A stretch of 64,000 bases of DNA from Bacteroidales bacterium. GTDB taxonomy: Bacteria > Bacteroidota > Bacteroidia > Bacteroidales > Muribaculaceae. Numbering within the stretch: the stretch's first letter is position 1; each line of letters opens with the position of its first letter. The DNA is taken from positions 62,001 through 126,000 of the forward strand of contig CAJTFH010000001.1 in NCBI GenBank assembly GCA_910575545.1. Direction: 5' to 3'. Under the pieces are notes generated by a model. That model ran no database searches, was not told the origin of the DNA, and worked only from the letters and a program-made list of their open reading frames with translations. Positions 36,473-46,082 of this stretch are shown in pieces. A program made the translations under genes and the position numbers.

Positions 36473-37906
36473 ATGAATCAATCCGCCAAAGCCGACAAGT
36501 CTCCACTGGTCAACCGTGTTACCAACCGGATAATGGGGTGGTGGAAATATGTTTCCGACGGAGTGTGGAGCGATACCCGCCATACGTTGGGAGTGAATAT
36601 TATCAAAACCCTCAATCTCTCAGTCCGCTCATTCCTGAATTCCGAACTTCAGATGAGGGCAGCTTCACTTACGTATCAGACGCTACTGGCCATAGTTCCG
36701 GCATTGGCATTGGTTTTTGCGATAGGCCGTGGGTTCGGATTCCAGAATATCATACAGTCGCAGCTTTTCAATAGCTTTCCGGCCCAACAGCAGGCTTTGT
36801 CGCAGGCATTCGGTTTTGTCGATTCTTATCTGGCGCAATCGTCTGAAGGGTTGTTTGTGGGAATCGGGGTTCTGTTTCTGTTATGGACGCTGATATCGCT
36901 CATCGGTTCTGTTGAGGATGCTTTAAATACGATATGGGGTATAAAACAGGGTCGTACTATATGGCGTAAACTCACGGATTATACGGCCATATTGCTCATT
37001 CTGCCAATTCTGCTGGTGTGCTCGAGCGGTATAATGGTATTTATGTCAACCACGTTGCAGACAATCCTCCCGTTTGGATTCATGTCGCCGGTAATCAAAT
37101 TCCTGCTTGATTTTGCGTCGTTGGCATTTGTTTGGCTATTCTTCGCAGGTAGCTATATGTTGATACCTAACACGAAAGTGAAGTTCAGGAATGCATTCTT
37201 GGCAGGAGTCATAGCCGGAACGGGTTATAGCATATTGCAGTGGCTGTTTCTGTCGGGACAGCTGTATGTTACGCGCTATAATGCCATATACGGGTCTTTT
37301 GCATTTCTCCCCCTGTTATTGTTATGGCTCCAGCTGGTATGGACTATAACCCTTGCCGGAGGAGTGCTTTGCTTCTCGTCTCAAAACATTTTCGAGTTTA
37401 ATTTCAATAGCGAGATTTCGCGCATCTCCAATAATTACAAATGGCGTTTGACGCTTGCAGTGATGACTGTGGCAGTGCAGCGTTTTGAACGGGAGCAAAA
37501 ACCTCTTACTCCCCATCAGATTGCGGTGGAATATGATTTACCAATATCATTGGTAAGCGATTCTGTCCACAAGCTGATAGATTGCGGGTTGTTACTCAAA
37601 ATCATGGTGAAAGGGAACGATGACGAACCAGGCGTTTCTCCGGCGCTGCCTACCGAAAAAATCACCCTCGGTCTTGTGCTGGAAAAGATGGGGGCTAACG
37701 GAAGTGCCAACTTTATACCGTCGTTCAACAAACGCTTTGCCAGGCTCTCAGAGGCTGTGTTGAATCTTAGGAACCAGACGATATCAGCTGGGAACAATGT
37801 GTCATTGTCGTCATTGACTATTGAAAATCTTATGCCAACCCATAATGTGGATGATAAGCAGATTGATTCAAACCAGAATAAGCAGACGATTAACCAATTA
37901 ACTTAA
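36473..37906 (+). CDS. YihY/BrkB family inner-membrane protein
   Basis: 477 residues from MNQSAKADK; an alternative ATG at 36533 (MGWWKYV) would give a normal leader and keep the whole domain. The core has six hydrophobic helices with the family words [34 protein letters not shown] and [20 protein letters not shown]. Residues about 320-410 are a soluble tail resembling a winged-helix domain ([30 protein letters not shown]), usual in Bacteroidota members. It was once annotated as ribonuclease BN in error; transport or lipid-handling roles are proposed but unproven. RidA follows 22 bases later, probably co-transcribed. Confidence 0.9.
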   Translation: MNQSAKADKSPLVNRVTNRIMGWWKYVSDGVWSDTRHTLGVNIIKTLNLSVRSFLNSELQMRAASLTYQTLLAIVPALALVFAIGRGFGFQNIIQSQLFNSFPAQQQALSQAFGFVDSYLAQSSEGLFVGIGVLFLLWTLISLIGSVEDALNTIWGIKQGRTIWRKLTDYTAILLILPILLVCSSGIMVFMSTTLQTILPFGFMSPVIKFLLDFASLAFVWLFFAGSYMLIPNTKVKFRNAFLAGVIAGTGYSILQWLFLSGQLYVTRYNAIYGSFAFLPLLLLWLQLVWTITLAGGVLCFSSQNIFEFNFNSEISRISNNYKWRLTLAVMTVAVQRFEREQKPLTPHQIAVEYDLPISLVSDSVHKLIDCGLLLKIMVKGNDDEPGVSPALPTEKITLGLVLEKMGANGSANFIPSFNKRFARLSEAVLNLRNQTISAGNNVSLSSLTIENLMPTHNVDDKQIDSNQNKQTINQLT

Positions 37907-37928
37907 CCAAATAATAAATGTTATCATT

Positions 37929-38303
37929 ATGAAAACCCAGATTGCAACTGAAAAAGCTCCTGCCGCTATCGGCCCTTACAGCCAGGCTATCGATGCCGGC
38001 TCATTTGTGTTTATTTCAGGCCAGATACCTGTTAATCCCGCTACCGGAGAAATCCCCGAAGGCATAACAGCCCAGACAACCCAGTCTCTCGCCAATGTCA
38101 AAGCTATTTTGGCGCAGGCAGGCCTTACGGTCGATAATGTTGTTAAAACCACTGTATTCCTCTCAGACATGGCAAATTTCGTGCCAATGAATGAGGTCTA
38201 TGCCCAGGTTTTCACTGCGCCTTTCCCTGCACGCTCGGCAGTCGCTGTCAAGGAACTTCCTAAACAGGTGCTGGTAGAAATCGAGGTGATTGCCGCTAAA
38301 TAA
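37929..38303 (+). CDS. ridA: RidA family 2-iminobutanoate/2-iminopropanoate deaminase
   Basis: 124 residues, standard length. Motifs: [24 protein letters not shown] at the start and [13 protein letters not shown] near the end, in which the Arg is the conserved substrate-binding residue of the active RidA subgroup; EIEVIA closes the fold. It hydrolyses reactive imines released by PLP enzymes such as threonine dehydratase. It forms a trimer in the cytosol. It is the last gene before a perfect terminator. Confidence 0.95.
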   Translation: MKTQIATEKAPAAIGPYSQAIDAGSFVFISGQIPVNPATGEIPEGITAQTTQSLANVKAILAQAGLTVDNVVKTTVFLSDMANFVPMNEVYAQVFTAPFPARSAVAVKELPKQVLVEIEVIAAK

Positions 38304-38322
38304 TTATATGTTGACATATAAC

Positions 38323-38365
38323 GACGGCGCTATGCGGTTTTACCGCATAGCGCCGTCTGATTTTT
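38323..38365 (+). terminator. Rho-independent terminator after ridA
   Basis: GACGGCGCTATGCGG (38323-38337) pairs perfectly with 38343-38357 around a five-base loop, followed by TGATTTTT. It also stands between the converging ridA and GH43-like genes. Confidence 0.88.
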
Positions 38366-38387
38366 CTTTCATCGGTCGTTTCGTTGC

Positions 38388-39893
38388 TTAACGAAGTTCC
38401 TCAAAATATGTTTTAGAGAACATATCCGCCTCTTTATAATTATTCCTTTTAGAGTCGAAATAAACCCCGAATGCCTGAGCATTTCCAGCACCTACCGGTT
38501 CAAGTTTGATTTCAGTACCGTCGGCCCGCGAATCACCCGCCACGGTCAGGCACTTTCGGCAATCCTCATTAACCACGTTATAATAGCCGTCGGTCAGGCG
38601 GAAGAATCTCCACATTGATTTTTTACTGTTACCGTCAGAATCTTCACTTAGCATACCACTGCTGACTGACAGATATTTGCCGGAGGCTTTATCACGCAAA
38701 CGCCACACATAAGGATCTGAAGTAGCCTCAAATACGAATATCACATTCTTGTTGTCGTCGTCGTTGGCTATGCAGAAGCCGGTCTGTTCCCCAGACCGCG
38801 ACATCAGGCGGTCGGAATTACGTTCAAGCAACGCAAATTCCCCATTGTCGATAATTGTAGCGGCGCGTTTGAAACGATACATGTCGGTCATAACCTCGTC
38901 AAGACTCCATGTGTCGGGATAATTGCGTATTGTAGGATAACCTGACCGCACGCTCATTGGCAACCATACGTATGTTGAGCCTCCCACATTTGAGGGAATC
39001 CATCTGTCGCCATAGAAAATGAAGCATTTCGGGTCGTAGCCTAATGAGCCTACAGAGAATACGAAGGCGCCTTGCGAACCATATGAGCGGTTTGAATCGG
39101 GATCAACGCAAAAAGACAGTCCTTCAGACCAGTCTCCCAGCATGTCACCCACGGTCGTGGCGGTATGTCCCGGAGCAGGATCCCATCCTTTGCATTCGGA
39201 GAATGTGGCAAAATATGTGTCTCCGACTTTGCATACTGTTGTTGCTTCGAGTCTGCGGCCGTTCATAATCAGAGTCTCGTTGTCCGAGCAGTTAAGGAAA
39301 TCGTCGGTCAGACGCACCACATTTATGTCGGTGTTCATATTTGTTGAACAGAGATGGTATGCGTTACCGTCGGTGTCGAGGAATAACGTCTGGTCACGGG
39401 AGTCGTGTCCGTTTGGACGCATTGTCCTTATAAATTCATACGGGCCTGTGATTTTGTCGGATTGCAGGATGGCCACACGAGCCTGTCCGTAATCTTTGCC
39501 GTTTTCCCAATGTGCCCACATGACCCATTTCCCGGTCTTGTCATTGTATATCACTTTTGGACGTTCAAGCAGACGCCCTTCGGAAATGTCCTGCAACGTA
39601 TCGTCGTCGCGATTACCTTGGTGCACTACGGCATATCCGAGATTATCCCAGTTGTAGAGGTCTTTACTACGGTAGACACTGATGCCATCTGAATGGCCTC
39701 CTGTGCGGCTTTCGCCAAACCAATAAAAGTATCCTTCATGTTCCACAACGCAACCGCCATGGCAGTTGATATGTTTGCCGTCGTTGTCGAGCCATTCCTT
39801 GCCGATAGGGAACGACGAGATGTCTTTTGCCGATAAGTCCGTGCACGCCAGTATGATGCAAAATGCTGCGGCTTTTAAAAAGTATGATTTCAT
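38388..39893 (-). CDS. Secreted GH43-like glycosidase with C-terminal ricin-type domain
   Basis: 501 residues. MKSYFLKAAAFCIILACTDLSAK is a signal peptide. Residues about 30-330 look like the five-bladed GH43 propeller: DNDGKHINCHGGCVVEHEGYFYWFGE near the start is the opening of the galactan-type GH43 subfamilies (24/34), and SEGRLLERPKVIYND and SRDQTLFLDTDGNAYHL follow. Residues about 340-480 resemble a ricin B / carbohydrate-binding trefoil (FVFEATSDPYVWRLRDKASGKYLSV, CRKCLTVAGDSRADG). Side-chain galactan or related plant glycans are plausible substrates. No Sus-like genes are nearby. The exact catalytic residues were not assigned. Confidence 0.82.
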   Translation of the reverse strand: MKSYFLKAAAFCIILACTDLSAKDISSFPIGKEWLDNDGKHINCHGGCVVEHEGYFYWFGESRTGGHSDGISVYRSKDLYNWDNLGYAVVHQGNRDDDTLQDISEGRLLERPKVIYNDKTGKWVMWAHWENGKDYGQARVAILQSDKITGPYEFIRTMRPNGHDSRDQTLFLDTDGNAYHLCSTNMNTDINVVRLTDDFLNCSDNETLIMNGRRLEATTVCKVGDTYFATFSECKGWDPAPGHTATTVGDMLGDWSEGLSFCVDPDSNRSYGSQGAFVFSVGSLGYDPKCFIFYGDRWIPSNVGGSTYVWLPMSVRSGYPTIRNYPDTWSLDEVMTDMYRFKRAATIIDNGEFALLERNSDRLMSRSGEQTGFCIANDDDNKNVIFVFEATSDPYVWRLRDKASGKYLSVSSGMLSEDSDGNSKKSMWRFFRLTDGYYNVVNEDCRKCLTVAGDSRADGTEIKLEPVGAGNAQAFGVYFDSKRNNYKEADMFSKTYFEELR

Positions 39894-39952
39894 TTCGGAT
39901 TTGGTATTATGGATATTATCTTAATGGTTGTGTTTCATGGCTGAACATGATG

Positions 39953-39960
39953 CAAAGCTA
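39953..39960 (-). promoter_or_regulatory. -7 promoter element of the GH43-like gene
   Basis: TAGCTTTG on the minus strand, 59 bases before the ATG at 39893. No -33 match at the right distance. Confidence 0.4.
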
Positions 39961-40025
39961 CTCAAAAACCGGATTGCGCTATCGGAGGAAATTCGTAAAA
40001 AACAGGGTGTTTTTAATAAAATAGA

Positions 40026-40057
40026 CGCATATGGGGCGTTTATTGACCTCATATGCG
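40026..40057 (-). terminator. Hairpin after the small lipoprotein gene, possible terminator
   Basis: CGCATATG (40026-40033) and CATATGCG (40050-40057) form an 8-base stem; on the minus strand it is followed by TCTATTTTATT. It would end the porQ to lipoprotein run. Confidence 0.45.
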
Positions 40058-40086
40058 ACTTAAGGGGATTGGCGTGTATTAGAGTG

Positions 40087-40407
40087 TCAGCGTTTCAGTT
40101 GTGATGCAAGAGAAGGATTGACACTGTCGAGTGTTGAAAGGAATGAGTCCATATATGCATCGGCGGCTTTGGTGTGTCCGGTGGCGCGTAATCGTTGCTC
40201 ACGTTCTCGTATATCTATTAGCATGGCCTCCATACGGCAGGTGTCAAGAGTTATTGCCGGTGAAAATTCCAAAGCCCTTTTATGCCCCATCTCTCTGGCC
40301 GTGGCGAGATCTTCTTTTGACACTTTCTCACCGCTGCAGCTTTGAACCGCGATGGGGAGGAGCAGAAGCATAATACAGTTCGTTATTATGGGAATCAATT
40401 TTTTCAT
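40087..40407 (-). CDS. Small lipoprotein, unknown function
   Basis: 106 residues. The N-terminus (MKKLIPIITNC, hydrophobic stretch, IAVQSCSG) has a lipobox with the acylated Cys at residue 24. The mature part of about 80 residues is helical and charged (KEDLATAREMGHKRALEF, MEAMLIDIREREQRLRATG) and looks like one helical hairpin. No family recognised. It lies 21 bases after the exonuclease gene on the same strand, probably the last gene of that operon. Confidence 0.7.
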   Translation of the reverse strand: MKKLIPIITNCIMLLLLPIAVQSCSGEKVSKEDLATAREMGHKRALEFSPAITLDTCRMEAMLIDIREREQRLRATGHTKAADAYMDSFLSTLDSVNPSLASQLKR

Positions 40408-40428
40408 GTCGTAAAAAATGATTTTTGG

Positions 40429-40929
40429 CTATAATATAACCATTGCAATTTTTGCACATGCTTCAGCGTCGGCTAAAGCGTTATGGTGGTTTGAGAATGG
40501 TATGCCGAGAAAATCGCAGAGTGACGGCAGAGAGAAAGATCCGCATATTTGCCTGGAGATGGTGCGGCGAGCTTTCTGCACTGTGCATAAAAACGGATAT
40601 TCAGGATAGTCCATGCAATAGACCTTAAATGCCGCCCGAATGCACCTTTCATCAAATGCTTTGTTGTGTGCGACCAGTGGCAACCGGCCGATTATCCGAT
40701 GGAGTCTGCGCCAGACGACATCGAAGGTCGGTGAATTTTCGGTCATTTGCCTGTCAATGCCATGAATCTGCTGTGTGAAGTAGCGGAAGTAGTACTCCGG
40801 TTCAGGCTTAACCAGTTCATAGAAACGTTCTGTGATAACACCGTCGATTACTTTAACCGCGCCTATGGCGCATATGCTCGATGGTTCGTTATTGGCCGTT
40901 TCAACATCTACAGCGACAAAATTTTCCAT
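40429..40929 (-). CDS. DnaQ-like 3'-5' exonuclease (DEDDh)
   Basis: 166 residues starting MENFVAVDVETANNE. Exo I is DVET, exo II is FDVVWRR with LPLVAHNKAFDERC (the Asp of FDE), and exo III is NHHNALADAEACAKI with the His and Asp, so all DEDDh residues appear present. It is shorter than DnaQ and resembles the stand-alone exonuclease-domain proteins of gut Bacteroidota. Its first 22 bases overlap the end of ispH, pointing to coupled translation. In-frame codons up to 41004 lie within ispH and are not used. Confidence 0.87.
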   Translation of the reverse strand: MENFVAVDVETANNEPSSICAIGAVKVIDGVITERFYELVKPEPEYYFRYFTQQIHGIDRQMTENSPTFDVVWRRLHRIIGRLPLVAHNKAFDERCIRAAFKVYCMDYPEYPFLCTVQKARRTISRQICGSFSLPSLCDFLGIPFSNHHNALADAEACAKIAMVIL

Positions 40930-41771
40930 TTTACTTCCTCCATTAACCATCGGGGTGTAGATGTGGCTCCACATATGCCTATGCTTGTAGCAGCCCCAAT
41001 CCATTCCGGATCGATTTCGTTTGCATTGGCAATGAGCCGTGTGTTGGGGTTCACTTCATGGCAGTGGGCATAGAGCACTTTTCCGTTACTGCTTTTTTTA
41101 CCTGCCACAAATAGAACCAGGTCGTGGTTTTCGGCGAAGCGCTGCAATTTCTCCACCCGGTTCGATACCCTTCGGCATATGGTGTCGAAACTTTCAAATT
41201 TCACTCCGGGGTGCATTCTGCATCCTATTTCCTTGATGATTTCCTGGAAGCCGGTAAGAGATTTTGTGGTTTGCGAATACAATGCAATCGGGCGGCTGAA
41301 ATCCACTTTGTCGAGCTCGTCGGTGTTTTCAATGACGATGGCTTGGCCAAGGGTCTGGCCGACGAGTCCATTGACTTCGGCATGGCCCTTTTTGCCATAT
41401 ATCACAATTTGGGGACGTTGTTTTTCATCAACATCGAAACTTTTTTTTATCCGTTGCTGAAGGCGGAGCACCACAGGGCAAGTTGCATCGATGATTTCGA
41501 TGTTGTTGCGTTTCGCCATCTGATAGGTAGATGGTGGTTCACCATGTGCACGCAGCAGCACCTTCACGTTTTTCAACTGCTCAAGCTCCTCGTGGGTTAT
41601 TATTTTCAATCCTTTGCCTGATAGGCGCTGCACTTCATCGCTGTTGTGGACTATATCGCCAAGGCAATATAGTGAGCCTGTTTCGGCGAGTTCCTCTTCA
41701 GCCTTCTTTATTGCCGTCACTACTCCGAAGCAAAAGCCTGAATCACTGTCAATTTCAACTTTTTTGTCCAT
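40908..41771 (-). CDS. ispH: 4-hydroxy-3-methylbut-2-enyl diphosphate reductase
   Basis: 287 residues starting MDKKVEIDSDSGFCFGV. The three [4Fe-4S] ligand cysteines are seen in GFCFGV (Cys14), DATCPVV and GICGATSTPRWLMEEV. It catalyses the last step of the MEP isoprenoid pathway. Open codons upstream to 41849 fall in cmk and are ignored. It follows cmk by 34 bases, the usual Bacteroidota order porQ-cmk-ispH. Confidence 0.96.
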   Translation of the reverse strand: MDKKVEIDSDSGFCFGVVTAIKKAEEELAETGSLYCLGDIVHNSDEVQRLSGKGLKIITHEELEQLKNVKVLLRAHGEPPSTYQMAKRNNIEIIDATCPVVLRLQQRIKKSFDVDEKQRPQIVIYGKKGHAEVNGLVGQTLGQAIVIENTDELDKVDFSRPIALYSQTTKSLTGFQEIIKEIGCRMHPGVKFESFDTICRRVSNRVEKLQRFAENHDLVLFVAGKKSSNGKVLYAHCHEVNPNTRLIANANEIDPEWIGAATSIGICGATSTPRWLMEEVKWKILSL

Positions 41772-41805
41772 AATAAATGGCTGCTCCTTCTCTTTTATGT
41801 GGCGT

Positions 41806-42522
41806 TTACAGTTCCGGATGTTTTTCCACAGCTTCGTTGAACCTGTCAATCAGCCATTGGTCTTGCTGCTGGATAGTCATGTCGGTATTGTCGAGGTCGA
41901 TTGCGTCGTGTGCGCGTCGCAATGGGCTTTCTTTGCGGTTTTCATCTTGCCTGTCGCGGCTTTCGATGTTTTCAAGCACTTCTTCGTATGTGGTATGGAT
42001 GCCTTTCCCTACCAGTTCTTTAAGACGGCGCATTGCGCGTGTGGTAGCCGGGGCGTTTACGAAGATTTTCAATTCGGCCGACGGAAATACGGTTGTGCCA
42101 ATGTCGCGTCCATCCATCACTATCCCTTTGCTCTTGCCGAATGCCTGTTGCTTGACCACAAGATCGTGGCGCACTTCGGGTATTGCCGATACTGCCGACA
42201 CGTTGTTTGATACGTCAAGGCCACGGATTTCGTTCTCGACATCCTCGTCATTTAGAGAGGTGTGCTGGGAGCCGTCAGGCATCAGTATAAAGCCGATATT
42301 AATAAGAGGCATGGCATCGGCTATGGCTTTACTGTCGGGAGTGCCGTTGTTGTCAATCAAGCCGTTGCGCATGGCATAAAGGGTGACTGCGCGATACATT
42401 GCTCCTGTGTCAACATAATGATATCCGATGGTTTTGGCCAAGGCTTTCGCCATAGAGCTTTTCCCGGAGGATGAATAGCCGTCGATTGCAATTATAATAG
42501 GTCTTTTCTGAGTGGTTTGCAT
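41806..42522 (-). CDS. cmk: (d)CMP kinase
   Basis: 238 residues. The P-loop is IAIDGYSSSGKSSMAKALA, followed by YHYVDTGAMYRAVTLYA, DGRDIGTTVFPSAELKIF and RRLKELVGKG. Length and motifs match bacterial CMP kinases, which phosphorylate CMP and dCMP. It lies between porQ (46-base gap) and ispH. Confidence 0.95.
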   Translation of the reverse strand: MQTTQKRPIIIAIDGYSSSGKSSMAKALAKTIGYHYVDTGAMYRAVTLYAMRNGLIDNNGTPDSKAIADAMPLINIGFILMPDGSQHTSLNDEDVENEIRGLDVSNNVSAVSAIPEVRHDLVVKQQAFGKSKGIVMDGRDIGTTVFPSAELKIFVNAPATTRAMRRLKELVGKGIHTTYEEVLENIESRDRQDENRKESPLRRAHDAIDLDNTDMTIQQQDQWLIDRFNEAVEKHPEL

Positions 42523-42568
42523 TGCTTATATTGTTATATCAGATTGCTAAACCGTTTTGTCCGGTTCA

Positions 42569-43657
42569 TCAATAGATTATGTCGTTAATGTTCAGATTGA
42601 GGTTAAGCATAAGCGTTGTAGCTCCGGAATGAGGTTGTGCGAAAGCTATCGCCACATTGAATCTGCGCAGATTAAGACCGGCCGCCAGCGAAAATCCCGA
42701 TAAGAAACTGCGGGAATATGTGCTCATGTCGGTGCGCGTTTTGTAATTGTATCCTAATGCTACGAAAAATCGCTCACTAGGAATGAAATCAACTCCGAAT
42801 ATAAGGTGACGGAACAGATTTGATGTGAAATTTTCCTTCTCCTTGAATTGTTCAGAGCTTGATCCGTCACCGGTCTCATAATATGGGAGCTTCCATTTGA
42901 ATAGATTCCAGGCTGTTATTGAGAATCGTATGGGAAGCCCCTGGAAAACCTTGGCTATGCCGAGACGCAGGTCGATAGGGAGGCGGTTGTAGCTTTCGTG
43001 AAACCGTTTTACCTGACCTCCGACGTTGGCTAACACTGCCGACAACGAAACGTCGTTGTCCGGATCAAAATAATTTATTCCGAGGTCGGCGGCTATGGCC
43101 AAGGCCGAATATGCCTCGTAACTGCTGTATAAGAATTTCAGGTTGATACCTCCACGCAGACGGTCGGTGATGTCATATGAGAAAGTGCCGTTGAAATTGA
43201 CGTCGCTGGGCGAAAAAGTGCCGGTTACCACGCCCGTTTCATCGGTAGCCTTCATTTTGCCGTAGCCGAAATAACGCAATCCTGCAGCCCAGGCTCCGCG
43301 CTCTCCGATAGCACGGGCGTATTTCGCACCTGCGAAGTTTGATTCGCCAAGATAGTGCATATAGTCAAGCATCACCTGGTTGTCCATCTCCCATCCTAAT
43401 AGGGCGGGGTTCTGATCTGCAACTCCAAGTTCGTCTTCAACAGCGGTTATGTTCACACCGCCTAATCCGTATATGCGTGCAGATGAAGTGACGTTCAGAT
43501 AATTATATGCCGAAGAACCGTCTTGGGCGCTTACGAAGAGAGGTATCAGCAAATTCAAAAGCATTGCCGATACCAGCGATGGCATCCGAATCAGCCGTAG
43601 AAATCCAGTGGCGTTGAGCGGAATATGTGCTATGGGGTAGTGGCTGTTATATTTCAT
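42569..43657 (-). CDS. porQ: Type IX secretion system protein PorQ
   Basis: 362 residues. A hydrophobic signal region ends with PLFVSAQ near residue 45; an in-frame ATG at 43585 would shorten the N-terminus by 24 residues. The mature protein begins SSAYNYLNVTSSARIYGLGGVNIT and DELGVADQNPALLG, typical of PorQ and PorV-like outer-membrane barrels, and continues with alternating strands to TLMLNLNLNINDIIY. Known: PorQ is required for type IX secretion in Porphyromonas and is located with the attachment complex. It heads the porQ-cmk-ispH run and is divergent from dapF. Confidence 0.92.
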   Translation of the reverse strand: MKYNSHYPIAHIPLNATGFLRLIRMPSLVSAMLLNLLIPLFVSAQDGSSAYNYLNVTSSARIYGLGGVNITAVEDELGVADQNPALLGWEMDNQVMLDYMHYLGESNFAGAKYARAIGERGAWAAGLRYFGYGKMKATDETGVVTGTFSPSDVNFNGTFSYDITDRLRGGINLKFLYSSYEAYSALAIAADLGINYFDPDNDVSLSAVLANVGGQVKRFHESYNRLPIDLRLGIAKVFQGLPIRFSITAWNLFKWKLPYYETGDGSSSEQFKEKENFTSNLFRHLIFGVDFIPSERFFVALGYNYKTRTDMSTYSRSFLSGFSLAAGLNLRRFNVAIAFAQPHSGATTLMLNLNLNINDIIY

Positions 43658-43764
43658 CGATTATCTGACTAACCTATAAACGGAAAAATCGGCGGTCTAT
43701 TACATCATATGATTTTTTTGAAAAAAATGAGTTGCGATGATGCGCTAAATCCCATAGAAATTTC

Positions 43765-43772
43765 TACCTTTG
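43765..43772 (+). promoter_or_regulatory. -7 promoter element of dapF-dapL
   Basis: TACCTTTG followed by CGCCG, 30 bases before the dapF ATG. The -33 position has no good TTTG. Confidence 0.6.
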
Positions 43773-43802
43773 CGCCGTCATTAAAAACGATGATAATATC
43801 TG

Positions 43803-44678
43803 ATGAGGTTCACCAAAATGCATGGCCTCGGGAATGATTACATCTACATTGATTGTATGGATGGAACATTCGGAGGCGACGACAGGTCAATTGTTACCGA
43901 CAGTTCACGGTTGGAAGAAATTTCATCGCGCCTCAGCAATCGCCATTTCGGTATAGGAGGCGACGGTATAGTTCTGATTCTCCCCTCAGACAATGCCGAT
44001 TTCAGAATGCGGATTTTCAATGCCGACGGTTCTGAAGCCCGTATGTGTGGCAACGCCTCCAGGTGTATCGGCAAGTATGTCTATGACAATCAACTCACCG
44101 AAAAAACAGACATAACGCTCGAAACCGCTTCGGGCGTTAAATATTTGCAGCTTCAAATAGGGGCTGATGGCAAGGTGGAGTCAGTGACGGTTGACATGGG
44201 GGAGCCTGAGTTTAATCCTCGGAATATTCCGGTTGTTACTTCTGCAAACCAGGGGAATGTCGATATCAAAGTGGCGCTTTCAAACGGGCAAGAAATTAAA
44301 CTTACAGCGGTTTCTATGGGAAATCCCCATGGGGTGGTATTTATAGATGATTTTAACGATATTGACGTCCATAGTATTGGGCGCGAGCTTGAAGTGCATC
44401 CTATTTGGCCAGACAGAGCCAATATCGAATTCGCCAAGGTTGTTTCACAGAAAGAGATAATCATGCGTGTATGGGAACGGGGGAGCGGCGAGACCATGGC
44501 TTGCGGAACCGGTTCATGTGCAACTGCTGTTGCATCCGCTTTGACAGGGCGTAGCTCAGACGAGGTGACTGTTCATCTGCTGGGCGGAGACCTGACGATA
44601 AAATGGAATCGCGACTCTAACCATGTTTTTATGACCGGCACGGCTACCACCGTGTTTTCAGGAGAAGTGGAACTATAA
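43803..44678 (+). CDS. dapF: Diaminopimelate epimerase
   Basis: 291 residues starting MRFTKMHGLGNDYIYID. The two catalytic cysteines are in ARMCGNASRC (Cys82) and MACGTGSCATAV (Cys234). It interconverts LL- and meso-diaminopimelate for peptidoglycan and lysine. The dapL gene follows after 19 bases, so the two last steps before lysine are made from one mRNA. Confidence 0.97.
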   Translation: MRFTKMHGLGNDYIYIDCMDGTFGGDDRSIVTDSSRLEEISSRLSNRHFGIGGDGIVLILPSDNADFRMRIFNADGSEARMCGNASRCIGKYVYDNQLTEKTDITLETASGVKYLQLQIGADGKVESVTVDMGEPEFNPRNIPVVTSANQGNVDIKVALSNGQEIKLTAVSMGNPHGVVFIDDFNDIDVHSIGRELEVHPIWPDRANIEFAKVVSQKEIIMRVWERGSGETMACGTGSCATAVASALTGRSSDEVTVHLLGGDLTIKWNRDSNHVFMTGTATTVFSGEVEL

Positions 44679-44697
44679 GAATCATATACCTTTATAA

Positions 44698-45933
44698 ATG
44701 TTTAGAATAAACGATAATTTTTGTAAACTTGCAGAGAGCTATCTGTTTTCAGAAGTAGCCCGGCGGATTAATGCTTTCAAGCAATCGCATCCAGATGCCG
44801 ATGTTATCCGCATGGGTATAGGCGATGTGACACTACCTTTGTGTGGAGCCGCAGTCAAAGCCATGCATGAAGCTGTTGAAGAAGAAGCCGGAGGTGCGAC
44901 ATTTCATGGCTACGGCCCTGAACAAGGATATCCGTTCCTTCGGGAAGCTATTGCTGAAAATGACTATAGGCAACGGGGTATAGAGATTTCTGCCGACGAA
45001 ATATTTGTCAGCGATGGAGCAAAGAGTGATACCGGCAACATAGGGGATATACTTGCCATGTCGAATAAGGTGGCAGTCACAGACCCTGTTTACCCTGTAT
45101 ATGTAGATACTAATGTTATGGGAGGGCGCGCCGGAGAGTTCGGCCAGGACGGATGTTGGAATGGTGTCATATATCTTCCGGTCACGGCGGTAAACGGTTT
45201 TGTGCCACAGCTGCCCGCACAAGTCCCTGATGTTATATATCTTTGTTATCCGAATAATCCGACAGGTACTACACTTACTTTCGATCAATTGAAGGTGTGG
45301 GTGGATTATGCTCGGAAGCATGGCTCGCTTATCTTGTTTGATTCTGCCTATGAGGCGTTTATCAGGACAGATAATGTGCCGCATAGCATATTTGAAATTC
45401 CTGGTGCGAAAGAGGTGGCGATTGAGTTCCGCAGTTTTTCAAAAACAGCTGGATTCACCGGTGTGAGATGCGCATATACGGTCATCCCTAAAGAATTAAA
45501 GGGCGTTGACAGCAATGGCAATGCGGTCTCAATAAACAAGTTGTGGCTACGTCGCCAATGCACTAAATTCAACGGGGCTTCATATATCTCCCAACGTGGA
45601 GCGGCCGCAATTTATTCTCCTGAAGGAAAACGGCAAACACGCGAAGCAATTGATTATTATCTGCGTAACGCATCATTGCTGCGCGAGGGGTTGGCAACCG
45701 CCGGGCTTGAAGTGTTCGGCGGGGTGGATGCGCCATATGTTTGGATAAAGACGCCCGGAAATATGGATTCATGGAGTTTCTTCGACATGTTGCTTGATAA
45801 ATGCCATGTGGCGGGTACGCCAGGTTCAGGATTCGGGCCTGCCGGAGAGGGGTACATAAGGTTAACAGCCTTCAACACTTACGAAAACACCCTTGAGGCT
45901 GTCAGACGAATCTCGGCAGCAAGGTTCGGATAA
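44698..45933 (+). CDS. dapL: LL-diaminopimelate aminotransferase
   Basis: 411 residues starting [23 protein letters not shown]. Characteristic stretches: [49 protein letters not shown] and [17 protein letters not shown] with the PLP lysine. It makes LL-diaminopimelate directly from tetrahydrodipicolinate and glutamate, bypassing the succinylase steps. Its pairing with dapF is typical of Bacteroidota. Confidence 0.97.
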   Translation: MFRINDNFCKLAESYLFSEVARRINAFKQSHPDADVIRMGIGDVTLPLCGAAVKAMHEAVEEEAGGATFHGYGPEQGYPFLREAIAENDYRQRGIEISADEIFVSDGAKSDTGNIGDILAMSNKVAVTDPVYPVYVDTNVMGGRAGEFGQDGCWNGVIYLPVTAVNGFVPQLPAQVPDVIYLCYPNNPTGTTLTFDQLKVWVDYARKHGSLILFDSAYEAFIRTDNVPHSIFEIPGAKEVAIEFRSFSKTAGFTGVRCAYTVIPKELKGVDSNGNAVSINKLWLRRQCTKFNGASYISQRGAAAIYSPEGKRQTREAIDYYLRNASLLREGLATAGLEVFGGVDAPYVWIKTPGNMDSWSFFDMLLDKCHVAGTPGSGFGPAGEGYIRLTAFNTYENTLEAVRRISAARFG

Positions 45934-45939
45934 TCTCAT

Positions 45940-45975
45940 AGAGGCTTCGGTCGCGACATCGCGCCGGAGCCTCTG
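45940..45975 (+). terminator. Hairpin after dapL, probable terminator
   Basis: AGAGGCTTCGG (from 45940) pairs with CCGGAGCCTCT (45964-45974) with one mismatch. The T run is poor. Confidence 0.5.
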
Positions 45976-46082
45976 TCGGTAATATACATCTGCCATAATA
46001 CCGGTTCATAACCCGGTCGTGTGGCAATTGCAACCAATAGGTAGACTAACAACTGTTTCATTCAACTCATTTTATCTGTTTT

